64,000 nucleotides of DNA from positions 372,001 to 436,000 of the forward strand of contig JAJAGP010000210.1 of assembly GCA_025084515.1 (NCBI GenBank). Reading direction: 5' to 3'. Origin of the DNA: Ancistrus triradiatus. Its lineage: Eukaryota; Chordata; Actinopteri; Siluriformes; Loricariidae. The notes under the pieces are model-generated. The model was given only the letters and a program-made list of their open reading frames with translations. It searched no databases and was not told the origin of the DNA. Below are positions 12,160 through 25,400 of this stretch, piece by piece. Position numbers and translations under genes: made by a program. How positions within the stretch are numbered: the first letter of the stretch is position 1; every line of letters starts with the position of its first letter.

Positions 12160-12645
12160 TGTAGGGACTCGGTCTCGTCTCGGTCTCGTTTAAGGTGGAC
12201 TCGGACACCTGTCGAGTCCAATGTGTCTGTCTGAGGTAACATTTACATTTACATTTACAGCATTTAGCAGACGCCCTTAACATTAGCATTAATTATAATC
12301 TGAACTTTTTTTCCATTCAAACAGAAAAAATCAGTCCTTTCTGTACGTACCTGAATAAAATCTGCCCTCAGATTGACTAACAAAGAAAAACAAGTTAGTG
12401 CTTTTCTTTCTGCATTTTCACCTGCCTGCTTTACTCTACCATGTCTGCAAAATTTGGAATGATTATGTTTCACATTCACATTTAATTAAATTTCTCCATT
12501 ACTTCCTTTTTCCCTTTGTTAATCTGGTCTTAGTCTCGTCTCGGTCTCGGCCACTCCTGGTCTCGGTCTACTAAAAGTCTTGGTCTTTGGCTCAGACTTG
12601 ATGTGTCCCGGTCTAGGCTCTAGCGGTCTTGACTACCACACTACT
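12160..12645. mobile_element. non-autonomous DNA element with GTCTCG-rich ends, nested tail insertion
   Basis: The left part has reiterated GGTCTCGTCTCGGTCTCG and the right part GTCTTAGTCTCGTCTCGG, ending GTCTTGACTACCACACTAC. This is the structure of hAT-like fish elements whose ends carry GAGAC/GTCTC reiterations. A SINE/LINE tail fragment is inserted at 12241-12278. Confidence 0.45.
12238..12284 (-). repeat. 5'-truncated SINE/L2 tail insertion with AACATT duplication
   Basis: Only the tail, (ATTTAC)n followed by AGCATTTAGCAGACGCCCTT, is present on the minus strand, flanked by AACATT at 12238-12243 and 12279-12284. Confidence 0.6.
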
Positions 12646-13430
12646 ATGATTAGTAATTTACAAGTTAATGCACACTAACTCTACCATCCCTCTGCTTTCT
12701 GCATGCATTATTTTTGCCTTGTATGTACAGTAGAACCTGCAGAATCTAATGTTCTAACTTTGCAGCCAATACTTTCTCAAGAAGTTAGCTATAACACTTG
12801 ATTTAAACAACCAGACATGACCTGCAACCTCTTTGTGTTTTTGCCACAAAGGCACGGTAAAATTAATTAGCCTTTATGTCAATGACCCGCTATTGATTTT
12901 ATTTTTTGCAGGATTTGCATCAGATTACATCTGACATTGTCAATCCAATGCCATGCCACTGACATACTTTTTGCAAATTTTGTATACTATTAAACACTCA
13001 TCTTGCACTTGAACATAGCACACTGGCTATTAAACTTCACATTCATTGCATGCAAAAGGTTTGATACTGGTTTCAAAAAAGGACGAGTGGTTACCAGATG
13101 TGTGGTGGACATCTGTTTGCATAATTTTAAAATTCTCCCATTATTAGACCTGACGCTATTTTTAGATACTGTGAGTGTCTATGCAGAAGTCTGCCTCTGG
13201 CACTTTATACCAGACTACATAACCCATTACCCTCATTCAGAGACTCTTTTCACCCACAACCCCCATTAATCTATATTTAGTATAGCAGTTAGGATGGAGA
13301 GCAGGTTTAATAGGTAAGTCTGCTCTTTAACAAGGATGTACTTTAGACCCAATCAGATGCAAAGCAGTGAATTAGATAGAAAACTGTGGTAACACAGAGC
13401 ATGCTATTGCCATTGGCTTAACTACCTTAC
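12646..13430. other. plcb1 intron 3 next to exon 3, nothing recognised
   Basis: No repeat terminus or gene is recognised. This is sequence just downstream of the exon 3 donor in the direction of transcription. Confidence 0.3.
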
Positions 13431-13499
13431 CTTTGGTGTTTTGGTACATTTCCCAGTTCTTGCATCCTTGATATAAGTGATGTCCAACAGATCGGTTTC
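13431..13499 (-). CDS. plcb1: plcb1 exon 3 (residues 60-82)
   Basis: This 69-nt, 23-codon phase-0 exon is flanked by ACAG and GTAAGG. It encodes ETDLLDITYIKDARTGKC followed by TKTPK. Human PLCB1 has ETELLDLSLVKDARCG at the same place, so length and phase match while the middle has diverged. It lies about 19 kb downstream of exon 2 along the transcript. Confidence 0.88.
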
Positions 13500-16400
13500 C
13501 TGTCATAAAGAAAAACAGCATTTGTCAATACATTTTACATCAATTCATTTTCTATACCTTTTTAATCCAATTCAGGGTCACAAGAGGGCAGAGCCTGTCA
13601 GAAACCAACCCTATTCGGGGTGCCAGTCCATAAGACACACATATACACAGTCAGTCATACTGGGACACTTTAGAGGCACCAGTTGACCTAACACATGCAT
13701 GTGGAAGGAAACCACAATATCTGCAGGAAATGTATGCAGAGGCAACTTCCACACAGGCAACACTGGGACCGGGACTAGAGCTGAGAGCCGACGACCCTAA
13801 CCACTGTGCCACTGTGCCACCCCTATGTTGTACAGTATTTACATGAAATGATCTGCATTTTAGTACCCTAAAGAACTAAAGTAGTTTTTAGCCTTTTTAT
13901 TAGTTTTCAGTTTTACAATTTAGAGCTGGTAATGAGATTAAAAATAAATAAATAATGATGTGATTTCAAACAGGTAATGTCAATGGGTGATTATAATCAT
14001 GATTTGGTAAAAAAAAAAAGCCATCTTTGAACATTTACAGCATTTAGCAGACACCCTTATCCAGAGTGACTTACAATTGGTACAGTCTTACAATCCAAGC
14101 AATTGTGGGTTAAGGGTCTTGCTCAAGGAGCAAGCAGTGGCAGCTTGGCAGCTTCTGGTCCAGAGTCCAATACCTTACCCACTAGGCTACCACAGTCCCC
14201 ATCTTTGAGGAGTATGGATGGGCAGAGGATCTCCAGTTTATTAATAAACGTGTAAGAAAATTACTGAAATGTTAAAAAACAGTGTTCCTCAAAGAACATC
14301 TGGAAGGGATTTCAATATTTTTCCCTCTACAGTGCATAATATCATTAAACAAGTCAAGGAATCTGGAAGAATTTCAGTGTGTAAAGGGCAAGGGCACAAG
14401 CCTAAACTGAAGAGGCGTGAACTCTACCCCTAAATCCCTTCCAATCTTTCTTTGAGAAATGTTTATCTCACATTTGATGATAAAATGGAGATCCTCTGCC
14501 CATCTTTACTCCTCAAAGACTCCCATTATTATTGATTTTTTTTATCTCACTACTAGCCCTAAATTGTCAGGAATGGATGTTTATTAACAAATGAAATGAA
14601 GTTGACCAGAAAAAAACATGACATATCTTGGGTTCATACTGTCTGCTATGAAATAAACTTCAAAGGAAATGTAAGGAACACTGCATATATTTTTTATTTC
14701 CATTTTCTAAACCGTCCCAACTTTTTCTGATTTGGGTTCGTACATTCAATCTGCAATCATTTTCTGCAAATCTCTAGCCATCATCTTTGTAGACATCCTG
14801 ACTGGCTGTGGAGGCAAAATACATTTGTGTCTTACAGGCATATTTATTACAGTGGATATTGATATTTATTAGGTGTGTAGATTTTACAGCTAACACCCAC
14901 TTTAGCAGGAACAATACATTTCAAAACCCATTTTCAGCGTCCAGTCATGCAAATCTGCCACGAAATTGTGCCAATAACTTGCCTACACTTGCCTAAAAGC
15001 TGAAACCATGAACCTGAACAATGATAAATAGAGAATGACATGAAGGGAATGGCACAGGAGGTAAAACAAGAAGCATCTAAAACAAAGCAGATAATTCAGA
15101 CATGTAAATTTATTCAAGGAAACAAGTGTTAAAATCGTGAGCTAAAACATCCTTAGTAAAAACATGCAGTTATTTGAGCACTGAACTGTTTCTCACTGCA
15201 TCAGAAGTGATTGTTATTCATTCCGACACATCCAGCATAATCGAGTGCAGTCTAGATCTGACGGCATCCTCATGCCATGGTCGCAAAGCATTGAACTATG
15301 CTTGGGCAAGCAAAAATCAAGAAGACATTTGCTGTCTACATTCATTTATAGAGTATAGAGGGAAAGTGCCTGCAGTTAAATATGAGAGGACTGGAAGATT
15401 CTGGCCACTTTGTCCTTGTAAAGTCACTGATACCCATACTGTTTGTTTGAGTCTAATGCAATACAAGTGAAACTGTTTGATCAGCAATTCAGATGAAACC
15501 TATTACGTTGACACTTTACGATCACTTTATTAGCTACACCTTGTTTCTACACTCATTGTCCATTTATCAGCTCTTCTTCCTATAGATGCACTTTGTAGTT
15601 CGACTTTGTAACATAGGGTTTCAAAATGTGGGGGCGCACACAGACTCCGCCTCCACCCTCAGCAGCACTGAGAATCAGGAGGCTCTGGCAAGGCAGAACA
15701 CAGACAAACATACAGACAGGCTACTATACAGACATCGGTAATGTCTTGGTACCTTGTGCCCATTGTGTTGATATGCAACAACAAAGCTCAACTGCAATTT
15801 CACCTCGCCAGAAGCAGGATATGAACAGCTGAGCCACACTTGGTTCAGTTGTATTTCAACGTTATGAAGTTATGATTCTGTCTCTGTTGGCCCTGATTAG
15901 ACACAATGTACCAAGACCTCAGAGATGGTCATGCTGTGAGTAAGCAGGTGGGCTCTGGTGTTCAGGTTTGATTATGTATGCTGTCTGTGTTCATCCTCAA
16001 CTGATGCTCCCATGTGTCTGTTTGTCACTTGAGGAAATAAACTGCTAACTGAGGTTTGAGGGCTCATTATGTAATACAGTGGTACCTCGGTTCTTGGAAA
16101 CCTCAGAACTCGTCGAATTCGATACTCAACCCAGTTCAACTAGAAAAATTTGTCTCGGTTCTCGTCGTTTGCTCGGTACTTGGCGTGCTTGCTTAGACTT
16201 GTCTGAGTCAAGCACCGCGACTTGTTTCAGCTGAAATTTGATTCACGATTCAGTACACAGTGATTCAGTTTCATAACAGCTGTATTTCTATTGTGTTTGT
16301 CTTTATTTTTACATCTACAGTACTCTATTCTTAGTGCAAATGAGTCTTCATGGGTCCTAAAAAGGTTCGTTTATAAGAGCGAAACAGGAACGGAATGCTC

Positions 16401-19400
16401 CAGAACACTTTCAGGCTGTAGTTAGCTTAGCATCTAGTTCATCAATAGAGTAAGTGTTTTGCTTTCACTTTTCACTTTCAATCCATAAGTGTTAATGATT
16501 AGTTAATGATAGTTAGTGTGTTAATGATTTTGGCCAACTGCAGGTTAATGTAAGTGTCTTAAACAATAACTTACTTATCGTCACTTATCACAGGCCCCAT
16601 TATTATACAGTATAGACCAGTATAGACCAAACACTCGTAACTTATTATGGATTTGTCAGAATGTATCCCCTTCATAAATCAGGGAGTACCGGTACAATAC
16701 AACTCCATTCATGCATATAATGCCTTATACAGTGTGGATTTTAAGGGGGTTTGGACTGGATTAATTCAATTTACTTTATTCCTTATTGGTACCCATCGTT
16801 TTCCATTCTTGACAAGCCTTCTGGAATGAATTAACAACAAGACCTGATTTACCACTGTATAGCTAACCTTATATAAGTTCACCTTAATGATAAAGAATCC
16901 ACAAGGATATGACATAAGGATGTATCCCTGTTACTCAGAATTGTTACATGTACATGTAGAGTCTGTAAGGAAAGACGAACACTCCAGCAGGCTCTATTAA
17001 CAGATACTATATAATATCGTACAGTGATTAACGATTTGACTTAAGAATACATTACATTATTGAACTGGTTCAATTTAGTGTGTCTGTTCTGTCAGCACTG
17101 CATTATTAATGGTAAGGAATCATTTATATACATGAGCTATAGCTCTTTGAGTTTCTTCATCATTTGGATTAACAACTTGGAAAATTCAGATATGGCTGTG
17201 AGCGCTTCAGCACTGTCATGGCAACAAGAAAATGAGGCTGCCTATGAAGGGAACTTTGGGTCACAGACACCCTTGAAATACGCTAGTGGAAAAAGCAGTC
17301 ACACATGACGTTAACTGACCTAACACGGCCCGTGGATCGCTTGTTTACAATCCACTCTGGCTGGGTGACACACTCTGTCAGCTGAATACTCAGTCTATTG
17401 ACTTCTCAGGCAGAGAATAAGTCACACGCCTGCTGTACCGGCAGAAGTCCACTGCTACTGCGTACTAAATGAGTGTCATGTTTGTCTTGCCTCTTGCTGG
17501 CGACCGGCCAGCCTGCAGTCCTCTAAAAATAGAAACACAAGTATCGATCAAGAGCCGCTCACTTTGCATAACACTACTGCAAGCTATTATTTTACTGCCG
17601 CTGCCAACTGGCTATGAGTTCTTTGCACATTCCGTACAAAGGCACAAAAGTCATTGTAGGATGCGATTTTCTGAGTGCTTTGTGCTATTTTTTCAGACGA
17701 GAACATAATGTGCTTGCCTCTATCCTCTAAAGATCAATTTTACATACCAGAGTCATTAAGGCCTAATTAATCTCTACAAATTCATATTCATTAGCACCTG
17801 GCATATAAAGCCTCAAGAAAAGTTAGGCAGTGTTTTATATTGCGTAATTCTCCTGAAATCTAAAGTGATACTGTACAGCATTTGATCAGTGTGGTTTTAT
17901 ATAACTACAATAAAATCCATTAAATAAATTAACTGTTTATGTAATGGACAAAATCTCTGTCATGCCTGTTTTTGACCATTATCGTTCACCATAGTCCTAT
18001 ATCTAATTATCTGTTGTTTTCCAGGTGTATACAGTATATACAAAATTGTTTCAGTTAAACACTGTTTGTACATGCCACTATGCCGTGGCTTTCCTTGCCT
18101 CCCTAATTTGTACCTGTTTTATGTTTAGGTCTAATTTTAACCATGTGGGCTTCTAGCCTTGTTAGCTTTGGATCCATGTCAGTGTGTAGAGTTGTAGCAC
18201 TGTTAGCTTGTACCCTTGTTAATCTAGAGCCCAGTTAAGTCTGTTCTCCAGTTTGTTCTGTTCTGCCTATTTTTGTGCCTTATTGCATTTTTTCACCCTT
18301 AATAAATTAATCACTTGCATCTACTCACAGTTTATGTACCCTTGCAAGTAATTTTTTATAGTTTAATCTAGTTTAATAGAACTTCTATTAGCAACAATAA
18401 CATTTCATGTGAGTGGCATGGTGGCGCAGTGGTTAGTGTGGTCGCCTCAAAGCTCCAGTGTTCCCAGTTTGATCATAACCACTTTCTCTGTATGCCCTCC
18501 CTGTGTCCACTAGGGTTGGGTATTGGAAAGGACTTCACTATACGATATACATCACGATACGTGGGATACGATATGATAATACAAGTACAATCTGAGTCTT
18601 AATACATCACATATAATATAGCGGACAAACTGAGTCAAAAAAATCGATATTTGGAGCTGAAAATCGATGTAATATATCACAAACATAATTAGGGCAATAC
18701 ATTGCTGTATCGATTTTTTAGCACAGCCCTAGTTTCCACCATGTTTCTGAAGTGCCCTTTGTGTGTGAGTAGCCTATTTGCATGAGTGTCTGAGTGTTTG
18801 TCCTCTACATGGAATGTTTCTAAAGTGCCCTTAGTGTTTGAGTGTGTGTAACAGTGTATGAATGTGTGTGAGTGTGTGAGTATATTTGCCCTACTATGGA
18901 TTGGCACCCCTTTCTAGGGTTGTTCCTGCCTTGCGCCAGTTAGGCACTGGCTTTCCTGTAACCCTGACCAGGATTAAGCGAATAAGAAAATGAATCAATG
19001 AATGCACATTTCCTATACTTAATATTCAGACACGCACAACTATGAATAACATTAGACAATTTTACCATACTCTGACATTATGCAGTAAAATGTCTTGATT
19101 TAAATGTATTGTTCTCTCAGTGAACAAGTTGTTCATGCTCCTGAGGCAGCAAAATAGTCCCAAACAACATTGCTTCACAGCTGGGATAAAGTTCTGGTGT
19201 TATTACACAGTGCTTTTTTGTGCCAAAATGCTCAGCTTGTCTCTTCTCTGCACAGAACAACATCCCAGAAGCATCATGGAACAGTTCAGTGATGCTTTAA
19301 AAACCTTTCTTTTTAGAGAACAGTGGTTTTCCATCCATTAACACTGGTTTGCTTGCGGTTTCTCTTATAGTGTACACATGGATATACAGTGGGGCAAAAA

Positions 19401-22400
19401 AGTATTTAGTCAGCCACTGATTGCGCAAGTTGGAAGAAAATTGTAGACCTGCACCAGGCAAGGAAGAGTGAATCTACAATAGGCAAGCAGGTTGGTAAAT
19501 GTAAATGTAAATGTAAATGTAAATGTTGGTGTGAATAAATCAACTGTGGGAGCAACTGTATGAAAATGGAAGACATACAAGACCACTGATAATCTCCCTC
19601 GATCTGTTTGCAGAACTACACGGAGGAACCTGATGAATGATCTGCAGAGAGCTGGGACCAAAGTAACAAAGGCTACGCCGTGTTACGCAGGCTACAAAGG
19701 CTCGCAGGCTACAAAGGCTCGGCATAGTGTGTTACGCAATAACGCCGAGAGGGACTCAGATCCTGCAGTGCCAGGCGTGTCCCCCTGCTTTAGCCAGTAC
19801 ATGTCCAGGCCCGTCTGAAGTTTGCCAGAGAGCATATGGATGATCCAGAAGAGGATTGGGAGAATATCATGTGGTCAGATGAAACCAAAATAGAAGTTTT
19901 TGGTAAAAACTCAACTCGTCATGTTTGGAGGAAGAACAATGCTGAGTTGCATCCCATTCATCATACCTACTTTGAAGCATGGCACTGGAAACATTATGCT
20001 TTGAAGATGTTTTTCTGCCAATGTAACTGCAAAGGCCTGATACATGTTAAGTAAAGAATGGCCTTAATGGAAGAAGGGCCATGTATCGTGAGATTTTAAG
20101 CCAAAACCTCCTTCCATCAGTAAGAGCATTGAAGATTGAATGTGGCTGGCTCTTCTAGCATGACAATGATCCCAAACACACCGCTCAGGCAACAAAGGAG
20201 TGGCTGCATAAAATGCATTTCAAGGTCCTGGAGTGCCCTAGCCAGTCTCTAGACCTCAACCCCATAGAAAATTTGTGGAGGGAGTTGAAAGACCATGTTG
20301 CACGGCGACAGCCCCAAAACATCACTGCTCTAGAGGAGATCTGCATGGAGGAATGGGCCAAAATACCAGCTACAGTGTGTGCAAACCTGGTGAAGACTTA
20401 CAGGAAACGTTTGACCTCTGTCATTGCCAACAAAGGTTATGTTACAATGTATTGAGTTCAATTTTTGTTATTGACCAAATACTTATTTTCCACCATAATT
20501 TACAATTAAATTCTTTAAAAATCCTACAATGTGATTTCCTAGATTTTTTTTTTCTCATTTTGTCTCTCATAGTCGAAGTGTACCTATGATGAAAATGACA
20601 GACCTCTCTCATTTCTCTACGTAGGAGAATTTGCACAATCAGTGACTGACTAAATACTTTTTTGCCCCACTGTAAAGGTTTGAGTCATTTCTGCATTCTC
20701 CATAGGTTCTATATCAACTTCTTCAACCTTATTTGCATTTCTTATCCGCTTGATCCTGGACAGGGGTCCTGTGAAAGTCGGTGCATAGCCGGCAGCATAG
20801 GGCGCAAGGTAAGAACCTTAGACATCGTAGGTCACACACACTCACACATTGGGGCACTTGGAGACACCAATTAACCTAACACGCATGTCTTTGAATTATG
20901 TTAGGAAACCAGAGTAAACCCATGGGGAAGACTTGCAAATTCCACACAGACAGAACCCAGACCACTCCAACTGGAATTGAACCCAGGACCTTCTCGCTGT
21001 GAGGCAACCCACCGAACCACCGTGCCCGCCAATTTACAGGTTGTGTAGACCAAGTGTAAAATGTTCACATATTTGTACAATTTTTCCTCCAATGCCCCCT
21101 TAAATGACCTCCTCTCCCCCACTCTTTGCTCCCTACTTTGGTCCTGCCCAAATTACCAGCCTCTCAACAAATGCATGATGCCTTCGCAGAGGGAGAAGAG
21201 TCACAGACTCCATGTAACTCCTGTCTGCCACCTTCACAAATAAATGCAACGCTCTTCCAGTATCAATCCTCCAGTGCCTCAATAGGACAATAGGACCAGA
21301 TGATCCCTCATCTGCCCTTCTATCCCACAGACATGACCAACTCTGTCAGGGCAGTGCTGGCCAGGCTTGAACGTGAAGCTCTACAGTGGCTTACATGAAT
21401 GCATATTTTTTGAGAAACCCAGACATGGATTTTGTCTGCTTTTAATATAGGACAGGGCACCTCTAAATAACACCTCTAATCTCATTATTCTCATTAATCT
21501 CATTAATTAGTTAACCTGACTTTCGGAAACGACACAGACCAGGGTTCGCAGACATTTTCCAGTCTGTGAGTGATTAATGTGTTCAATGACTTGCAGCTTG
21601 TGTTATTAGTTCAGGCAGAATGTGTTTGTCTGTTATACTATTTTAAAATTTTATGACATATGAGCTCATGTGGTGCAGCAGCAATTCTCTAACCCATTAC
21701 CATGGTGATATGGATAAATCCTGTTGGTGCCTTTTATCTGTATCTGAGGGAGAGGAGGCCAATCGACGGGACCTAACTCTCTGGTTAACTTTCCAACCCC
21801 TTCAGAGTCCTGCGATGAACTGGTATTCCATCCAGGGTGCACTTCTGCCTGTGCCTGGTAAAAAAAACAGCACCCCTCCAACCCACGCCTGATCATGGTT
21901 GCAAGGGTCTGGAATTTATCCTGGAGAACACGGTAACATTGCCCTGAACTTGACAACAATTCATCACAGGAACAGCAGGGGTTGCTGTTGCACAACAGGG
22001 GGTAAGCCCCGACTGACAAACGGTGGTGAGTTAGGTGTTAGATCGCCGTGGCACCTGAGTATCTAGATCAGATCAAGATTTATAAATAATTAATGCACAA
22101 ATCCATGGAAATCCAAAGGGCTCACTAATTTTTCTTCAAACAGTATTTCCAGGACCTATTATGTGACCCAAGTATCTGAACATTCTCGATCCTTAGCTAT
22201 GTTACAAAATTTGTATTTGCCATGCCAAGAAACTGCATTCAAGGTCAGCGCATCAAACGTGGGTGGCTGTGGTAGAATATGAAGAGCATGCATTGCTTTC
22301 TTCTGAAAATCTGCACAGCCATCGATGTAACTGCCTTCAAATGATGTACCTCATTTCTATTCCTTCAAACCAGAATTAAAACTGCATACCACTGCACCAC

Positions 22401-25400
22401 TTAGACGGTTTCTGTTATTACCTTCCCATTATTATTGTTCTTCTGCTGTCCAGACTTCTTGTGTGGACATGAGAAGAGCAATAATACTGTGAAATCATAT
22501 TTATTGTCTTGTATAATGCTTGTACTGAGCTTTTTGTCTGGGGATTGGCACACTGTTTTTGTAAAGTGACCTTGGATTTGAGAAAGATGCTTTCAGTAAC
22601 CAGATTTTTATGTTGAGGGCTTCACTTTGGTCTGTTCTATGAAGACCCTGGAAGCACCCACTCGATCAAACCTATGGGCAATTTAGAGTAGCCAATTAAC
22701 CTATTAGGATGTTTTTGAGTGGTGGGAAGAGACTGAAAAACTTGGAAGAAACACAAAATAACCACAAAAAGCGTTATGCTTACTCATCATGCTCCTTGGT
22801 TGTTTTTAAGCCAAGCACAAAACATTACAAAAATGCCTGAACCATGAGATTTTATATAACATATATACTGATTTTGTACTTAGTCATCACTGAGTACACC
22901 GGCCATTTTAGGAGACAGTAAATAATCTCTTGTCCTGTATATCTCTCTGCATTGTGTCCATGCTGCAACATTCAGCATCTAGTAGTGTACAAAAGTATTA
23001 GGCCACCATTAGATTAGATATATCATTGTTTTAGCAATGATATAATGACCATATATAATAATTTCTTAGCCTCTTTATTGGAAGAAGGGCCATGTACTCA
23101 ACCCAAAATACAGAAAATTTGTTTACAGTATCAAAAAACTGAAAAAAATAAAAACATATTCTATAAGCTTGAGCAATAGCAGCATCTGAGAGCTTCATTG
23201 GGATGCCATGTTGACCGTTCTAAAGTCCAAAGATGGGTAGCAGCCAAGAAACCACTATTTGGGACAGGGGCATGGTATTTTAGGATGGTATTTAGGGCCT
23301 GTGACCGACAGGGGTCCTAAAAATGTATAAGAACATTTTTGTATTTTTTTAGGGACACAGTGTAAAATCTTTTCATGGGGCCTGAAATCCCTGGCAGCAT
23401 CCTGGGTAAATTGAACAGGGTGAAAAGGCTAATATATATTTACCTTTACATTTACAGCATTCAGCAGACGCCCTTATCCAGAGCGACTTACAATTTACCA
23501 CAATTGCTTGGATTGTAAGATTGTTTACAATCCAAGCAACTGTGGATTAAGAGCCTTGCTCAAGGACCCAACAGTGGCAGCTTGGCAGAGGTGGGATTTG
23601 AACCCTGGACCTTTTGGTCCATAGTCCAGTACCTTAACCGCTAGGCTACCACAGTACCAGTAATATATGATAAAGCTCACAAAGATTGTAAAGAAAATCA
23701 GTATAAAAGAGCATTATGGAGTGACAAACCCAAGTCCAAACATTGACAATATGCTATATATGGTAATTATACCATTGCTAAAACAACAAATCAAATGGTA
23801 GCCTAAGACTTTTACACAGTACTGAATGGTTCAAGCAAACCAAAGGCACCATCATCCTTCAATCATGTTCGGACACGCACTACCGTCGACTCTCAGTACT
23901 GGCTTGTTACATGATGTGATTTCCTGCGCTGAAACCCGACCCACTCATAAATCTATTTGCACCAGTTTGAAAGCAATTACTGTTGAGTGCGTGCTACGAG
24001 CAGCTTCTCTAATCACCAGATCTGCCTAGCAATTCGTTAGATAGATATCTCATGAATTACAGTGTGTCTTCAGATGCTAGTACGTGAACGTAAAGTTGTG
24101 ATCTTATTTGATGCCTGTTTAATGCTCAATTCATATCTGATCGAGTGACACACATTGGCAGTTCTAAGAAATGTCTTTGTTTGTGAAAGAATTCATTTTG
24201 TGCCTTGATTCATCAATGTCAGAATTTATTACTTTTTAGGATGTAAAATTAGGACTTTGCACAGCCGTCTAATGTGCTGACCATGAGGAAGTGGAGGCTG
24301 GATCGGGTAATTGTCCCCCAGGACTGTGACAGTAACTGATGCCTAGCCCTGAGATGAACTGCTGCCATCCAGGTTATGTGCTCACCTGCGACTTGTAAAT
24401 TCCAGAGACAGGTTCCAGAGGGTCCCTGATCTACATCGTAAAAACTTAGGACTTAAGTCAACACTGTTTGTGTTTCCAATCAATAAAGGTAAAGAATTGT
24501 ACAGTAATGTGGTCTGCTAGCTAAAAAGTATATTTAGATCTGCTTTTAGGTATGGGTATGACTATGAGTGCATTTACCTGCACTTAATAATCTGATAACT
24601 TCCGAAAATCAGATTTTCTCAGTAATCCGATCAATGAGTACATATGCACTTGAGTAATCAGGCAGTAATTGGATTTTTACTTTGAAACCAGCTAAAAATC
24701 TCATAGGAATATGTGACATAAACTTTAATATTAAATAATCAAATTTTAAGTTTCTCAAGTATATACTGCGTTTCAGAGTCTCCACAAAGTGTTTGAAACT
24801 GTGTGGTATAAAGCGGACAGTGGTAGCCTAGCAGTTAAGATACTGGAGTGCAGACCAGAAGGTCCGGGGTTCAAATCCCACCTCTGCCAAGCTGCCACTG
24901 TTTGGTCCTTAAGCAAGACCCTTAACCACAGTTGCTTCATTTGTGAGAATGTGTCAATTGTAAGTCACTCTGGGTAACAGCGTCTACTAAATGACGTAAA
25001 TGTGTCCAATAGCTGTTTCGCTGCCATTAATTCTGGGGTTGCCAGTTCCAGCAAGAAAAAAATGCTAAAGTCAATAAAAAAGGTCAAATAAAGGCACGTC
25101 TTTAGAATACACTGACCTCGCAACTGGGGGGAAGGCTTTCGCACACATGCAGACAGAAAACACAGATTGTAATTGGCTAACTGGTATACATACTATGAGT
25201 AATCTGATTACTGGAGTCAAATTCAGCTCTCTTTATTGCATTTTTTAATCTGAAATCTAGATCGGAGAAAGCTGTATACATGACTACTTGAATAATTAGA
25301 TAAGTGCATGTAAACGCAATCAATATGGGCAAAAGTATGCTGTCACCCATACTGAACACCTTAGAGACTCAATATGGACACACAGGTTTCCGCCACCATG

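Noticed and set aside
1..13430. plcb1 exon 4 (expected DPK.RE.LD region, minus strand)
   Set aside because: I scanned the minus-strand sequence for this conserved stretch and did not find it; it is probably beyond the left edge.
14021..14208. Regularly repeated short motifs suggesting an array
   Set aside because: CRISPR-like spacing is absent and the genome is vertebrate; the repeats are a SINE with its target duplication.
15174..15470. 98-codon open frame
   Set aside because: No splice context, family motif or codon pattern supports it; it lies within plcb1 intron 2 on the opposite strand.
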